From the NCBI RefSeq assembly GCF_900116905.1, contig NZ_FPCG01000005.1, positions 123,632-187,631 on the forward strand: 64,000 nt of DNA, in the 5' to 3' direction. This DNA is from Micrococcus terreus. Lineage in GTDB: Bacteria > Actinomycetota > Actinomycetes > Actinomycetales > Micrococcaceae. The position numbers and the translations under genes are program-made. This document shows positions 29,412 through 36,824 of the stretch, in pieces (position 1 is the stretch's first letter; each line of letters opens with the position of its first letter). The notes under the pieces are model-generated. The model was given only the letters and a program-made list of their open reading frames with translations. It searched no databases and was not told the DNA's origin.

Positions 29412-30838
29412 GCCCTCAGCACAGCGAATTCCTCCCCGGCGATCCCCGAGGATTCGCCGATCCCACCGCGGCTGCGCATCGTGTCGGTCATCAGGACCGT
29501 CTCCTGGACGGCACCGCGATCACCGATCACTGGTTCGAGCTGCCCCTGGACCACGCTCACCCGGCGGGGAGGACGATCACCGTCTATGCCCGTGAGTACG
29601 TCCATGCCGACCACGCCGGGTCCGCAGTCTCCCCCGGGCATCAGGATCTGCCCTGGCTGCTGTACCTGCAGGGCGGGCCCGGCGGCCAGGGCGTGCGTCA
29701 GGCGCGCTTGGGCGGATGGATGAAGGAGGCCGCCCAGCACTTCCGCATCCTGATGCTGGATCAGCGCGGAACGGGCCGTTCCACCCCGATGACACGCCAG
29801 ACCCTCCCGGCAGAGGGCAGCCCAGCACAGCAGGCCGACCACCTGGTGCATTTCCGGGCGCCCTCGATCGTCCAGGACGCGGAGATGATCCGCCGTGCCC
29901 TGGGGGCCGACCCCTGGACGGTGTTCGGCCAGAGCTTCGGCGGATTCTGCACGCTGAGCTACCTCTCCTGGCACCCGGAGGGCATGGCCCGTGGCCTGAT
30001 CACCGGCGGACTGGCTCCGCTGGACGGAGCCGCCGACCGGGTGTACCGAGCGACCTACGCACGCATGAGGACCCGCAGTGAGCAGTTCTTCTCGGCTCAC
30101 CCGCAGGACCGAGACCAGCTGGCTCGGGTGTACCGACGTGCCCGGACCGGCTTGGAGGTGCTGCCCGACGGCTCACCGGTCACCGTCGGTCGGGTGCAGA
30201 TGCTCGGCATGCTCCTGGGCGGGAACACCCGGATGGACCAGCTGCACTATGCCCTGGAGCAGGCCTTCGCCGACGGCTCCACCGATCCCGGTTCAGACCG
30301 GGAGACCGCGCCGGAGGACCGGCCGCTCTCGGACGCCTTCCTGCACCTGCTCTACCAGCAGGTCAGCCGGGCCGCCAACCCGCTCTACCTGGTGATGCAC
30401 GAGTCGATCTACGCCCAGTCGGCCGAGATGACCCACGGACGGGAGGCCACCGGCTGGGCAGCCCAGCGAGTCCTGGCCGAGCACCCGGACTTCGATCCGG
30501 ACCGGGCCGAGACGCCGTTGTTGACCGGGGAGATGGTCTTCGACTGGTACCCGGAACTGGATCCGGCCCTGCAGCCGATGGCCGAGGTCACCGAGCTCCT
30601 GGCCCAGCGCACCGCCTGGGGCCCCCTCTATGACCTGCAGACCCTCGAGGTCAACACCGTTCCGGTCGCTGCCGCAGTGTACACAGACGATGTCTATGTG
30701 GACCGAGACCTGTCCCTGGAGACCGCCGGACGCGTCCGCGGCCTGCAGGTCTGGGAGACCGATGAGTACCACCATGACGGCATCGGCGACGACGGGCCGG
30801 CCATCCTGCGGCGCCTGCTGGAGATGACCGAGTCCTGA
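29408..30838 (+). CDS. Alpha/beta-hydrolase, proline iminopeptidase-like (family S33)
   Basis: Predicted peptidase releasing N-terminal residues (often proline) from peptides in the cytoplasm. The 476-residue protein has the oxyanion-hole motif YLQGGPGGQG (86-95), DQRGTGRS (118-125) and the nucleophile elbow GQSFGG with Ser 176. Candidate acid and histidine residues lie near YTDDVY and EYHHDG close to the C terminus. The start overlaps the helicase stop (ATGA). The functional link between the two genes is unclear. A terminator follows. Confidence 0.9.
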   Translation: MSPQHSEFLPGDPRGFADPTAAAHRVGHQDRLLDGTAITDHWFELPLDHAHPAGRTITVYAREYVHADHAGSAVSPGHQDLPWLLYLQGGPGGQGVRQARLGGWMKEAAQHFRILMLDQRGTGRSTPMTRQTLPAEGSPAQQADHLVHFRAPSIVQDAEMIRRALGADPWTVFGQSFGGFCTLSYLSWHPEGMARGLITGGLAPLDGAADRVYRATYARMRTRSEQFFSAHPQDRDQLARVYRRARTGLEVLPDGSPVTVGRVQMLGMLLGGNTRMDQLHYALEQAFADGSTDPGSDRETAPEDRPLSDAFLHLLYQQVSRAANPLYLVMHESIYAQSAEMTHGREATGWAAQRVLAEHPDFDPDRAETPLLTGEMVFDWYPELDPALQPMAEVTELLAQRTAWGPLYDLQTLEVNTVPVAAAVYTDDVYVDRDLSLETAGRVRGLQVWETDEYHHDGIGDDGPAILRRLLEMTES

Positions 30839-30866
30839 TCCACACATAGAGACCCCATTGACGGCA

Positions 30867-30901
30867 CAGGCCCCGGAGCGCGAGCTGCACTCCGGGGCCT
30901 G
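30867..30901. terminator. Bidirectional terminator between the peptidase and terC
   Basis: A perfect 12-bp stem CAGGCCCCGGAG with its complement and an 11-nt loop, in the 79-bp gap between the convergent stops. Confidence 0.8.
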
Positions 30902-30917
30902 AACGGCAGGCGGTGGG

Positions 30918-32177
30918 TCAGACCTGGGGACCGCCGCGGTCCACGATCTGCTGAGAGACCGGCGCCGACTGCCCGGTCGCCTGAGCGGAGGCCAGGCGCG
31001 TCTCATGGGCGGTGCGGATGATCCGGGAGTAGCTGTCCTTGTGGTCGATCAGCTCGTCCCGGAACTTCTGGGGCACCTGCTCGGCGGCCTGGGTCCACTT
31101 GTCCATCAGGGCCTCGGCCTCGCGGCGGTCCTGCTCCGGGGACTCCTCGGCCAGCTTGGTGTAGCGGAAGGAGTAGCGCTCGGCGTTCTGCAGCGCCCGC
31201 AGGGCCTGTCCCTTGGGGCTGGAGAGCGAGACCACCACGGTGATCGCCAGGATGCCGACGACCACGAGCAGGGACATGGTGGTCGGAATGGTCTGGACCG
31301 GAACGTTCTCACCGTTGTTGATGAAGGGCAGGTTGTTGTCGTGCAGGGCGTGCAGCACGAGCTTGACGCCGATGAAGGCCAGAATGGCCGCCAGACCGTA
31401 CGAGAGGTACACGAGGCGATCCAGCAGACCATCGATCAGGAAGAACAGCTGGCGCAGTCCCATCAGGGAGAACGCGGTGGCGGTGAAGACGATGTACGCC
31501 TCCTGGCTGACGCCGAAGATGGCGGGGATGGAGTCGAAGGCGAAGAGGATGTCGGTGGCGCCGATGGCCACCATGACCAGCAGCATCGGGGTCATCACCC
31601 GCTTGCCGTTCTCCCAGGTGAAGAGCTTGTCGCCGTCGTACTTGTCCGAGGCCGGGAGGATCTTCTTGGCCAGGCGGACCATGATGTTGTTCGCCTCGTC
31701 CTCGGAGTCGTCGTCATCGCGCAGCTCGCTGCGGAGCTGCTGACCGGCCACGAGCAGCAGGAACAGGCCGAAGAGATAGAAGACGTCGGACCAGGCCTGG
31801 ATGATCACCGCGCCCAGCAGGATGAAGGCGGTCCGGGAGATCAGGGCGAAGGTGATGCCGAACAGCAGCACCTTCTGCTGGTACTCGCGCGGCACCTTGA
31901 AGGAGGCCATGATGATGAGGAAGACGAAGAGGTTGTCCACACTCAACGCCTTCTCCAGGATGTAGCCGGTGTAGTACTCCACCGCATGCTGGGTGTCGCC
32001 GAAGGCGAAGAAGACGAGGCCGAACAGCAGGGCGATGCCGACGTAGATGGCGGACCAGATGGCCGCTTCCTTGATCGTCGGGATATGCGCCTTGCGCACG
32101 TGGAAGATGTAGTCGAAGGCGAGCAGGCCCACGATCAGTGCGATCGTGAGACCCCAGGTGAGACCGTTGATCTCCAT
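30918..32177 (-). CDS. TerC-family integral membrane protein (Alx/TerC/MeeY type, putative Mn2+ exporter)
   Basis: Members of this family export Mn2+ or metallate exported proteins. The protein has 419 residues from the ATG at 32177 (MEINGLTWGL); upstream frame extension to 32258 lies in the riboswitch leader and is rejected. It has about nine hydrophobic helices. Family motifs LEKALSVDNLFVFLIIM and FAFDSIPAIFGVS carry membrane Asp/Glu residues likely to bind metal. A charged loop (DDDDSEDEANN) and a long soluble C-terminal tail after about residue 340 are present. It is preceded by a yybP-ykoY-like leader. Confidence 0.9.
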   Translation of the reverse strand: MEINGLTWGLTIALIVGLLAFDYIFHVRKAHIPTIKEAAIWSAIYVGIALLFGLVFFAFGDTQHAVEYYTGYILEKALSVDNLFVFLIIMASFKVPREYQQKVLLFGITFALISRTAFILLGAVIIQAWSDVFYLFGLFLLLVAGQQLRSELRDDDDSEDEANNIMVRLAKKILPASDKYDGDKLFTWENGKRVMTPMLLVMVAIGATDILFAFDSIPAIFGVSQEAYIVFTATAFSLMGLRQLFFLIDGLLDRLVYLSYGLAAILAFIGVKLVLHALHDNNLPFINNGENVPVQTIPTTMSLLVVVGILAITVVVSLSSPKGQALRALQNAERYSFRYTKLAEESPEQDRREAEALMDKWTQAAEQVPQKFRDELIDHKDSYSRIIRTAHETRLASAQATGQSAPVSQQIVDRGGPQV

Positions 32178-32262
32178 AGGCTGACAGACTTTCCGTGAAG
32201 AGGGTCCGGCTGTGCCTCGGTGCGCCGCCCCACGGATGGACATCAGGGCGAAGTGCACAGAG

Positions 32263-32278
32263 ACACCCGGTCGGGTGT
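32263..32278 (-). promoter_or_regulatory. Hairpin downstream of the terC aptamer
   Basis: Inverted repeat ACACCCG / CGGGTGT with a 2-nt spacer, between the putative aptamer and the terC start. It could be part of the expression platform of the riboswitch; no poly-T follows. Confidence 0.4.
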
Positions 32279-32282
32279 GTGC

Positions 32283-32404
32283 CGCAAGTCTCTCCGCCCC
32301 ACTGTCCGCCGTTGCGTCCAGTGCTGGCCCCTGCGTCCGGCTGACCGCCGCCTCTCGGCTCGGCCCGCGTGCTGACGTCCGCAGTGTTCGGGATACTCCC
32401 CTAC
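32283..32404 (-). ncRNA. Putative yybP-ykoY (Mn2+-sensing) riboswitch in the terC leader
   Basis: On the minus strand the leader begins with GGGGAGTA (32394-32401), the signature of the yybP-ykoY aptamer. It continues with GACGTCAGCACG (32368-32379), resembling the conserved GUCAAYA segment, and ends near GAGAGACTT, resembling the conserved AGCAAGACC. The element lies directly upstream of a TerC-family gene, the commonest target of this class. A -10-like TAGACT sits 14 nt before the GGGGAGTA, so the aptamer would start at the 5' end of the transcript. Pairing was judged by eye only. The 305-bp gap 32178-32482 holds nothing else besides the hairpin and one palindrome. Confidence 0.62.
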
Positions 32405-32414
32405 GCCGTGGGAA

Positions 32415-32420
32415 AGTCTA
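32415..32420 (-). promoter_or_regulatory. Candidate -10 box of terC
   Basis: TAGACT on the minus strand, placed so that transcription would start just before the GGGGAGTA of the putative riboswitch. Confidence 0.45.
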
Positions 32421-32465
32421 CAGCCTGATCTGCGGGCCGCCTCGGTCCGCCACCGCACAGAAACA

Positions 32466-32486
32466 CTGATACCCAAGGATTATCAG
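32466..32486. promoter_or_regulatory. Palindromic operator-like site, copy 1 (CTGATA-N9-TATCAG)
   Basis: Perfect 6-bp arms separated by 9 bp. The right arm overlaps the stop codon of the satD-linked membrane gene and lies about 45 bp upstream of the putative terC -10 box. A second, identical arm pair with the same spacing lies in front of satD. Confidence 0.6.
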
Positions 32487-33217
32487 CTGATCTGCCAGAG
32501 CCAGAGCAGCAGCACGCCACCGGCGGCCAGCCCCCACGAGGTCAGCGAGCCCACCAGGAACTCCTCGGCGCGGCCACCTCGGCGACGGTCGGCGGAGATC
32601 TCCGGGAACCGCACGATCCCCTTGGCGGCCATCAGCGCTCCGATGATCCCTTCGGCGCCGGCCAGCGCCAGGCCGAAGACGAGGATCCGCTCCATGGGGC
32701 CGATGTACCGCCCTCCCTTGAGCTCGAGCTCCTCCTCGGAGCCGGAATCACCCGCGTCGGACGCCACCGCCGGGGGCGCGCCGGCATCAGCACGACCGGC
32801 CAGAGAGAGCACCGATCTGGTGATCCTGTTGCCGGACTCCGTCAGGAACAGCACCACCACGGCCCCAGCCGCCAGCACCGGGACGCCGGACGTCCCTCCC
32901 ATCCGCCCGGCCAGCACATCCACCAGGGTCGAGACGGCCAGGATGGCCGACAGGACCGCGCCGGCCGATCTCCACCGCTCCTGCGTCCAGCCCCAGCCCA
33001 CCATGACGGCCGCTCCCACGGCGGCCGGGAGCAGCCCGAGCGGGCCCATCAGCACCCCGCAGATCACCGCGACGACGGCCGTCACCACCACCTGGACCGT
33101 CACCCGGGCGGCCACGCGCCATGCCGGACGGGCGTGCAGGAATCCGCGCAGCAGCACGTCCAGCAGGTCATGGGCAGCGACAGCCGCCAGGATCACGAGG
33201 GTGAAGGAGATCGTCAC
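32483..33217 (-). CDS. Membrane protein of unknown function, partner of SatD
   Basis: Not confidently recognised. The 244-residue protein has about five or six hydrophobic segments (about 3-20, 36-85, 95-125, 180-198, 225-243). A hydrophilic Asp/Glu-rich loop (about 145-170) includes EEELELKGG. Its start overlaps the satD stop (GTGA), so the two are translationally coupled. SatD genes often sit beside a DUF3307-type membrane protein; similarity of this sequence to that family is only possible, not shown. Palindromic sites flank the two-gene unit. Confidence 0.75.
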   Translation of the reverse strand: MTISFTLVILAAVAAHDLLDVLLRGFLHARPAWRVAARVTVQVVVTAVVAVICGVLMGPLGLLPAAVGAAVMVGWGWTQERWRSAGAVLSAILAVSTLVDVLAGRMGGTSGVPVLAAGAVVVLFLTESGNRITRSVLSLAGRADAGAPPAVASDAGDSGSEEELELKGGRYIGPMERILVFGLALAGAEGIIGALMAAKGIVRFPEISADRRRGGRAEEFLVGSLTSWGLAAGGVLLLWLWQIS

Positions 33218-33867
33218 CGGCCCCGCTCCTCTCGTGGAACCTCACCCAGCAGTCGGTCGGCCTCCAGCAGGTGAGCTCCTCCAGAGCGGTGGACCGCCTG
33301 CGAGACAGCGGACTGGGAGACCCCCTCCTGCTGCGCCGCCTCGGTCTGGGTCAGTCCGTCCAGCAGATGCCCGAGCAGTCGACGTTCCCGGGCCTTCAGC
33401 CGCCCCACCACGTGATCGCGCAGCAACAGCTGAGCATTCAGCGACGCGGTCAGCTCCGGCGCGGGTCCGACATAGGCGGTGGCCAGTCCGGACGGCCGGT
33501 GCGATCCAGCGGCCTCATCGACGGCTTCCCGAGCCCGGTACCAGGCCGTCCCCTCCAGGATGTCCCCCTCGGCACGTCGCTCGACCACGCGCAGCTCTCC
33601 CTCACCGAGCCCGTACCGCAGCACGACATTCTCGGGCAGGAACACGGCGACCCGCAGCGTGGCTCTCAAGGCGTCCTGCCAGGTGCGGTAGACCGCCTGG
33701 AACTCATCCCCCACCGTCGCCCAGGCGCCCTGGAGGGGACGCACAGCCTGCTCGGCTCGCGCGAACGCCTCGTGGATCCGCTGTTGGGCGGACGCACGGT
33801 CGGCCAGCTGTCGCGAGCCCACGATGTCGGCCACCAAGGCCACTGCCGGGCGGTTCTGCTCTGTCAT
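33214..33867 (-). CDS. SatD-family protein with C-terminal helix-turn-helix
   Basis: SatD was named from an acid-tolerance locus of Streptococcus; its biochemical role is unknown. The 217-residue protein begins with the family signature VALVADIVGSRQL, followed by TVGDEFQAVY near residue 50 and LRYGLGEGEL near 85. The C-terminal part (about 165-205) contains TQTEAAQQEGVSQSAVSQAVHRSG, a clear helix-turn-helix, so it may bind DNA. The ATG lies 7 nt after TATTGT. It is coupled to the downstream membrane gene. Confidence 0.85.
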   Translation of the reverse strand: MTEQNRPAVALVADIVGSRQLADRASAQQRIHEAFARAEQAVRPLQGAWATVGDEFQAVYRTWQDALRATLRVAVFLPENVVLRYGLGEGELRVVERRAEGDILEGTAWYRAREAVDEAAGSHRPSGLATAYVGPAPELTASLNAQLLLRDHVVGRLKARERRLLGHLLDGLTQTEAAQQEGVSQSAVSQAVHRSGGAHLLEADRLLGEVPREERGR

Positions 33868-33874
33868 GAGCTGG

Positions 33875-33880
33875 ACAATA
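33875..33880 (-). promoter_or_regulatory. Leaderless-type -10 box of satD
   Basis: TATTGT on the minus strand, 7 nt before the satD ATG. The CTGATA-N9-TATCAG palindrome begins 3 bp upstream and would occupy the -10/-35 spacer and the -35 position. Confidence 0.5.
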
Positions 33881-33883
33881 CCA

Positions 33884-33904
33884 CTGATACCGTCCCAATA
33901 TCAG
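33884..33904. promoter_or_regulatory. Palindromic operator-like site, copy 2 (CTGATA-N9-TATCAG)
   Basis: Same arms and same 9-bp spacer as the site at 32466-32486; the central bases differ (CCGTCCCAA against CCCAAGGAT). It overlaps the satD core promoter region. Confidence 0.65.
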
Positions 33905-33912
33905 CACTTTTG

Positions 33913-36093
33913 TCAGGCGTGGCCTTCACGCTTGATCTGGCGCAGCTCCTTCTTCAGCTCGGCCACTTCATCGCGGATGCGCGCCGCCAGCTCGAACTGG
34001 AGGTCGACAGCGGCCTGGTGCATCTGGGCGCTCATCTGGGCGATGAGGTCCTCCAGATCCTTGGCTGGAAGCGCAGCCAGGTTCGCCGCGCTGGCCGGCG
34101 TGCCGCCGCCGTCGTGGTCCTGGCTGTCTGCGGCACCCGCCGCGGCCGCCTTGGCCCGCTGCTCATCGGTGATGGCTGCGGTGTATCCGCGCTTGCCGGC
34201 CCCGTACTCGAAGCCGACCTTGATCCCGCCCATGCCGCCGAGCAGGTCAGCGGTGTCCGCGTCCTCGCGCGCCAACTGATCGGTGATGTCGGCGATCCGC
34301 TTGCGCAGCGGCGTGGGATCGATCCCGTGCTCCTTGTTGTACGCCTCCTGGACCTCGCGCCGGCGGTTGGTCTCGTCGATCGCCAAGCGCATGGAGTCGG
34401 TGATCCGGTCGGCGTACATGTGCACCTGACCGGAGACGTTGCGGGCGGCACGGCCGATGGTCTGGATCAGCGAGGTGGAGGAGCGCAGGAAGCCCTCCTT
34501 GTCCGCATCCAGGATGGCGACCAGCGAGACCTCCGGCAGGTCCAGGCCCTCCCGGAGCAGGTTGATGCCGACCAGGACGTCGAAGGTCCCCTTGCGCAGC
34601 TCACGCAACAGCTCGACGCGTTTGAGGGTGTCCACGTCCGAGTGCAGGTACTGCACCTGCACCCCGTGCTCCAGCAGGTACTCGGTCAGGTCCTCGGCCA
34701 TCCGTTTGGTCAGGGTGGTGACCAGCACCCGTTCGTCCTTCTCCGTGCGGACGCGGATCTCCTCGAGCAGGTCGTCGATCTGACCCTTCGTGGGCTTGAC
34801 CACCACCTCGGGGTCCACCAGCCCGGTGGGACGGATGATCTGCTCCACCACACCGTCGGCCTGGGCCAGCTCGTACTTGCCCGGGGTGGCGGACATGTAG
34901 ACGGTCTGGCCGATGCGCTCCAGGAACTCGTCCCACTTCAGCGGACGGTTGTCCATGGCCGAGGGCAGACGGAAGCCGTGCTCCACCAGAGTGCGCTTGC
35001 GGGACATGTCCCCCTCGAACATGGCGCCGATCTGCGGAATGGTCACATGGGACTCGTCCACCACGAGCAGGAAGTCGTCCGGGAAGTAGTCCAGCAGACA
35101 GTGCGGGGCCGAGCCGCGGGGGCGGCCGTCGATGTGCAGGGAGTAGTTCTCGATCCCGTTGCAGTAGCCCATCTGCTGCATCATCTCGAGGTCGTAGGTG
35201 GTGCGCATGCGCAGCCGCTGGGCCTCCAGGAGCTTGTTCTGGGACTCCAGCTCCTGCAGCCGTTCGCGCAGCTCGTCCTCGATCGAGGTGATGGCCCGGT
35301 GCATGCGCTCGTCGCCGGCCACATAGTGCGAGGCCGGGAAGATGTACATCTCCTCCTCGTCCCGCACCACCTGGCCGGTGAGCGGGTGCAGGGTCTGGAT
35401 GGAGTCGATCTCGTCCCCGAAGAACTCGATCCGCACCGCGAGCTCTTCGTACATGGGGATGATCTCCACGGTGTCCCCGCGCACGCGGAAGGTGCCGCGG
35501 TGGAAGTCGGTGTCATTGCGCACGTACTGCATCTTCACGAACTGGCGCAGCAGATCGTCCCGGTCCATCTGCTGGCCCCGCTGGAGGGTGACCATCTGCT
35601 CGATGTACTCCTCGGGGGTGCCCAGACCGTAGATGCAGGAGACGGTGGCCACCACGACGACGTCACGCCGGGTGAGCAGGGCATTGGTGGCTGAGTGCCG
35701 GAGACGTTCGACCTCCTCGTTGATCGAGGAGTCCTTCTCGATGAAGGTGTCCGTCTGCGGGACGTAGGCCTCCGGCTGGTAGTAGTCGTAGTAGGAGACG
35801 AAGTACTCGACGGCGTTGTTCGGCAGCAGCTCGCGGAACTCATTGGCCAGCTGGGCGGCGAGGGTCTTGTTCTGCACCATGATCAGCGTGGGCCGCTGGA
35901 CCTGCTCGACCAGCCAGGCCGCGGTGGCGGATTTGCCGGTGCCGGTGGCGCCCATCAGGACGACGTCCTTCTCCCCGGCGTTGATCCGCTCGGCCAGTTC
36001 GGTGATGGCTTTGGGCTGGTCTCCGGAGGGCTGGAACTCCGAGACGACCTCGAACGGGGCCACCACACGGTTGATCTTCTGGGCGAGGCTCAT
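33913..36093 (-). CDS. uvrB: Excinuclease ABC subunit B
   Basis: Helicase-like damage-verification subunit. The 726-residue protein has Walker [15 protein letters not shown] near 48 and the damage-clamping beta-hairpin [13 protein letters not shown] near 97. It also has the VVDESH box near 342, GRAARN motif VI near 548 and a C-terminal UVR motif (about 675-715) that binds UvrC. An Ala-rich linker with [10 protein letters not shown] precedes the UVR motif. Its ATG has no Shine-Dalgarno and follows TAGCGT by 6 nt. Confidence 0.96.
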   Translation of the reverse strand: MSLAQKINRVVAPFEVVSEFQPSGDQPKAITELAERINAGEKDVVLMGATGTGKSATAAWLVEQVQRPTLIMVQNKTLAAQLANEFRELLPNNAVEYFVSYYDYYQPEAYVPQTDTFIEKDSSINEEVERLRHSATNALLTRRDVVVVATVSCIYGLGTPEEYIEQMVTLQRGQQMDRDDLLRQFVKMQYVRNDTDFHRGTFRVRGDTVEIIPMYEELAVRIEFFGDEIDSIQTLHPLTGQVVRDEEEMYIFPASHYVAGDERMHRAITSIEDELRERLQELESQNKLLEAQRLRMRTTYDLEMMQQMGYCNGIENYSLHIDGRPRGSAPHCLLDYFPDDFLLVVDESHVTIPQIGAMFEGDMSRKRTLVEHGFRLPSAMDNRPLKWDEFLERIGQTVYMSATPGKYELAQADGVVEQIIRPTGLVDPEVVVKPTKGQIDDLLEEIRVRTEKDERVLVTTLTKRMAEDLTEYLLEHGVQVQYLHSDVDTLKRVELLRELRKGTFDVLVGINLLREGLDLPEVSLVAILDADKEGFLRSSTSLIQTIGRAARNVSGQVHMYADRITDSMRLAIDETNRRREVQEAYNKEHGIDPTPLRKRIADITDQLAREDADTADLLGGMGGIKVGFEYGAGKRGYTAAITDEQRAKAAAAGAADSQDHDGGGTPASAANLAALPAKDLEDLIAQMSAQMHQAAVDLQFELAARIRDEVAELKKELRQIKREGHA

Positions 36094-36099
36094 GTCTCT

Positions 36100-36105
36100 A
36101 CGCTA
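36100..36105 (-). promoter_or_regulatory. Leaderless-type -10 box of uvrB
   Basis: TAGCGT on the minus strand, 6 nt before the uvrB ATG. No LexA-like palindrome is visible next to it, unlike uvrA. Confidence 0.5.
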
Positions 36106-36146
36106 CGCCGCAGCCGTGGTGGTGGCCCCGTTCAGGGGGTGATTTC

Positions 36147-36824
36147 TCAGCCGGCGGACGGCTCCGGCTCGGGCTGCTCTCCGCGGAGGACCGGTTCCAC
36201 GTAGGCCTCCCAGAACCGGCCGGTGGTGCGGATGAGATCCTCCAGTCCGGCATCGTTGACGATCACCACATCCGCTGCGGCGCGCCGCTGTTCGTCCGTG
36301 GCCTGCGCGGCGATGCGCGCCCGTGCCTCGTCCTCGTCCATCCCCCGGTCCCGGACCATGCGGGCCACGCGCTCCTCAGCGTCGGCCAGGACCACCAGGA
36401 CGAGGTCGTACAGGGATGCCTGACCGGTCTCCACCAGCAGGGGCACGTCCTGCACCACCACGGCCTCCGGTCCGGCCTGCTCCACGACCCGTCGCCCTTC
36501 GGCGCGCACCAGCGGGTGGATGATCGCGTTGAGCCGCTCTCTCGCGTCGGCGTCTGAGAAGACCAGTCGAGCCACGGCGGCACGGTCCATCTCACCATCC
36601 GGGCCGATCACCTGCTCTCCGAACTCCTCCCGCACCCGAGCCAGGCCCGGAGACCCGGCGGCCACCACAGCCCGGGCGATGGCGTCGGCGTCCACCACCA
36701 CGGCGCCTCGCCGAGCCAGCTCAGCGGCCACGGTGGACTTGCCGGAGGCGATGCCACCGGTCAGGCCGATGTGCAGCCGTGGGCGTGGGCCGCTCTCAGG
36801 GTGTTCCTGTGGCGACTCAGACAT
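36147..36824 (-). CDS. coaE: Dephospho-CoA kinase
   Basis: Last step of coenzyme A synthesis. The protein has 225 residues from the ATG at 36824 (MSESPQEH). Walker A GLTGGIASGKST (20-31), the catalytic-aspartate region VVDADAIAR, IIHPLVR, VVQDVPLLVETG and the lid MVRDRG followed by RIAAQ are all intact. So are ADVVIVND and the C-terminal region. The start overlaps the end of the upstream transporter gene by 8 bp. That upstream gene carries a diverged second copy of this same domain. Confidence 0.94.
   Translation of the reverse strand: MSESPQEHPESGPRPRLHIGLTGGIASGKSTVAAELARRGAVVVDADAIARAVVAAGSPGLARVREEFGEQVIGPDGEMDRAAVARLVFSDADARERLNAIIHPLVRAEGRRVVEQAGPEAVVVQDVPLLVETGQASLYDLVLVVLADAEERVARMVRDRGMDEDEARARIAAQATDEQRRAAADVVIVNDAGLEDLIRTTGRFWEAYVEPVLRGEQPEPEPSAG

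Noticed and set aside
32178..32258. 27-codon upstream extension of terC
   Set aside because: It overlaps the leader hairpin and riboswitch region; MEINGLTW at 32177 fits TerC starts.
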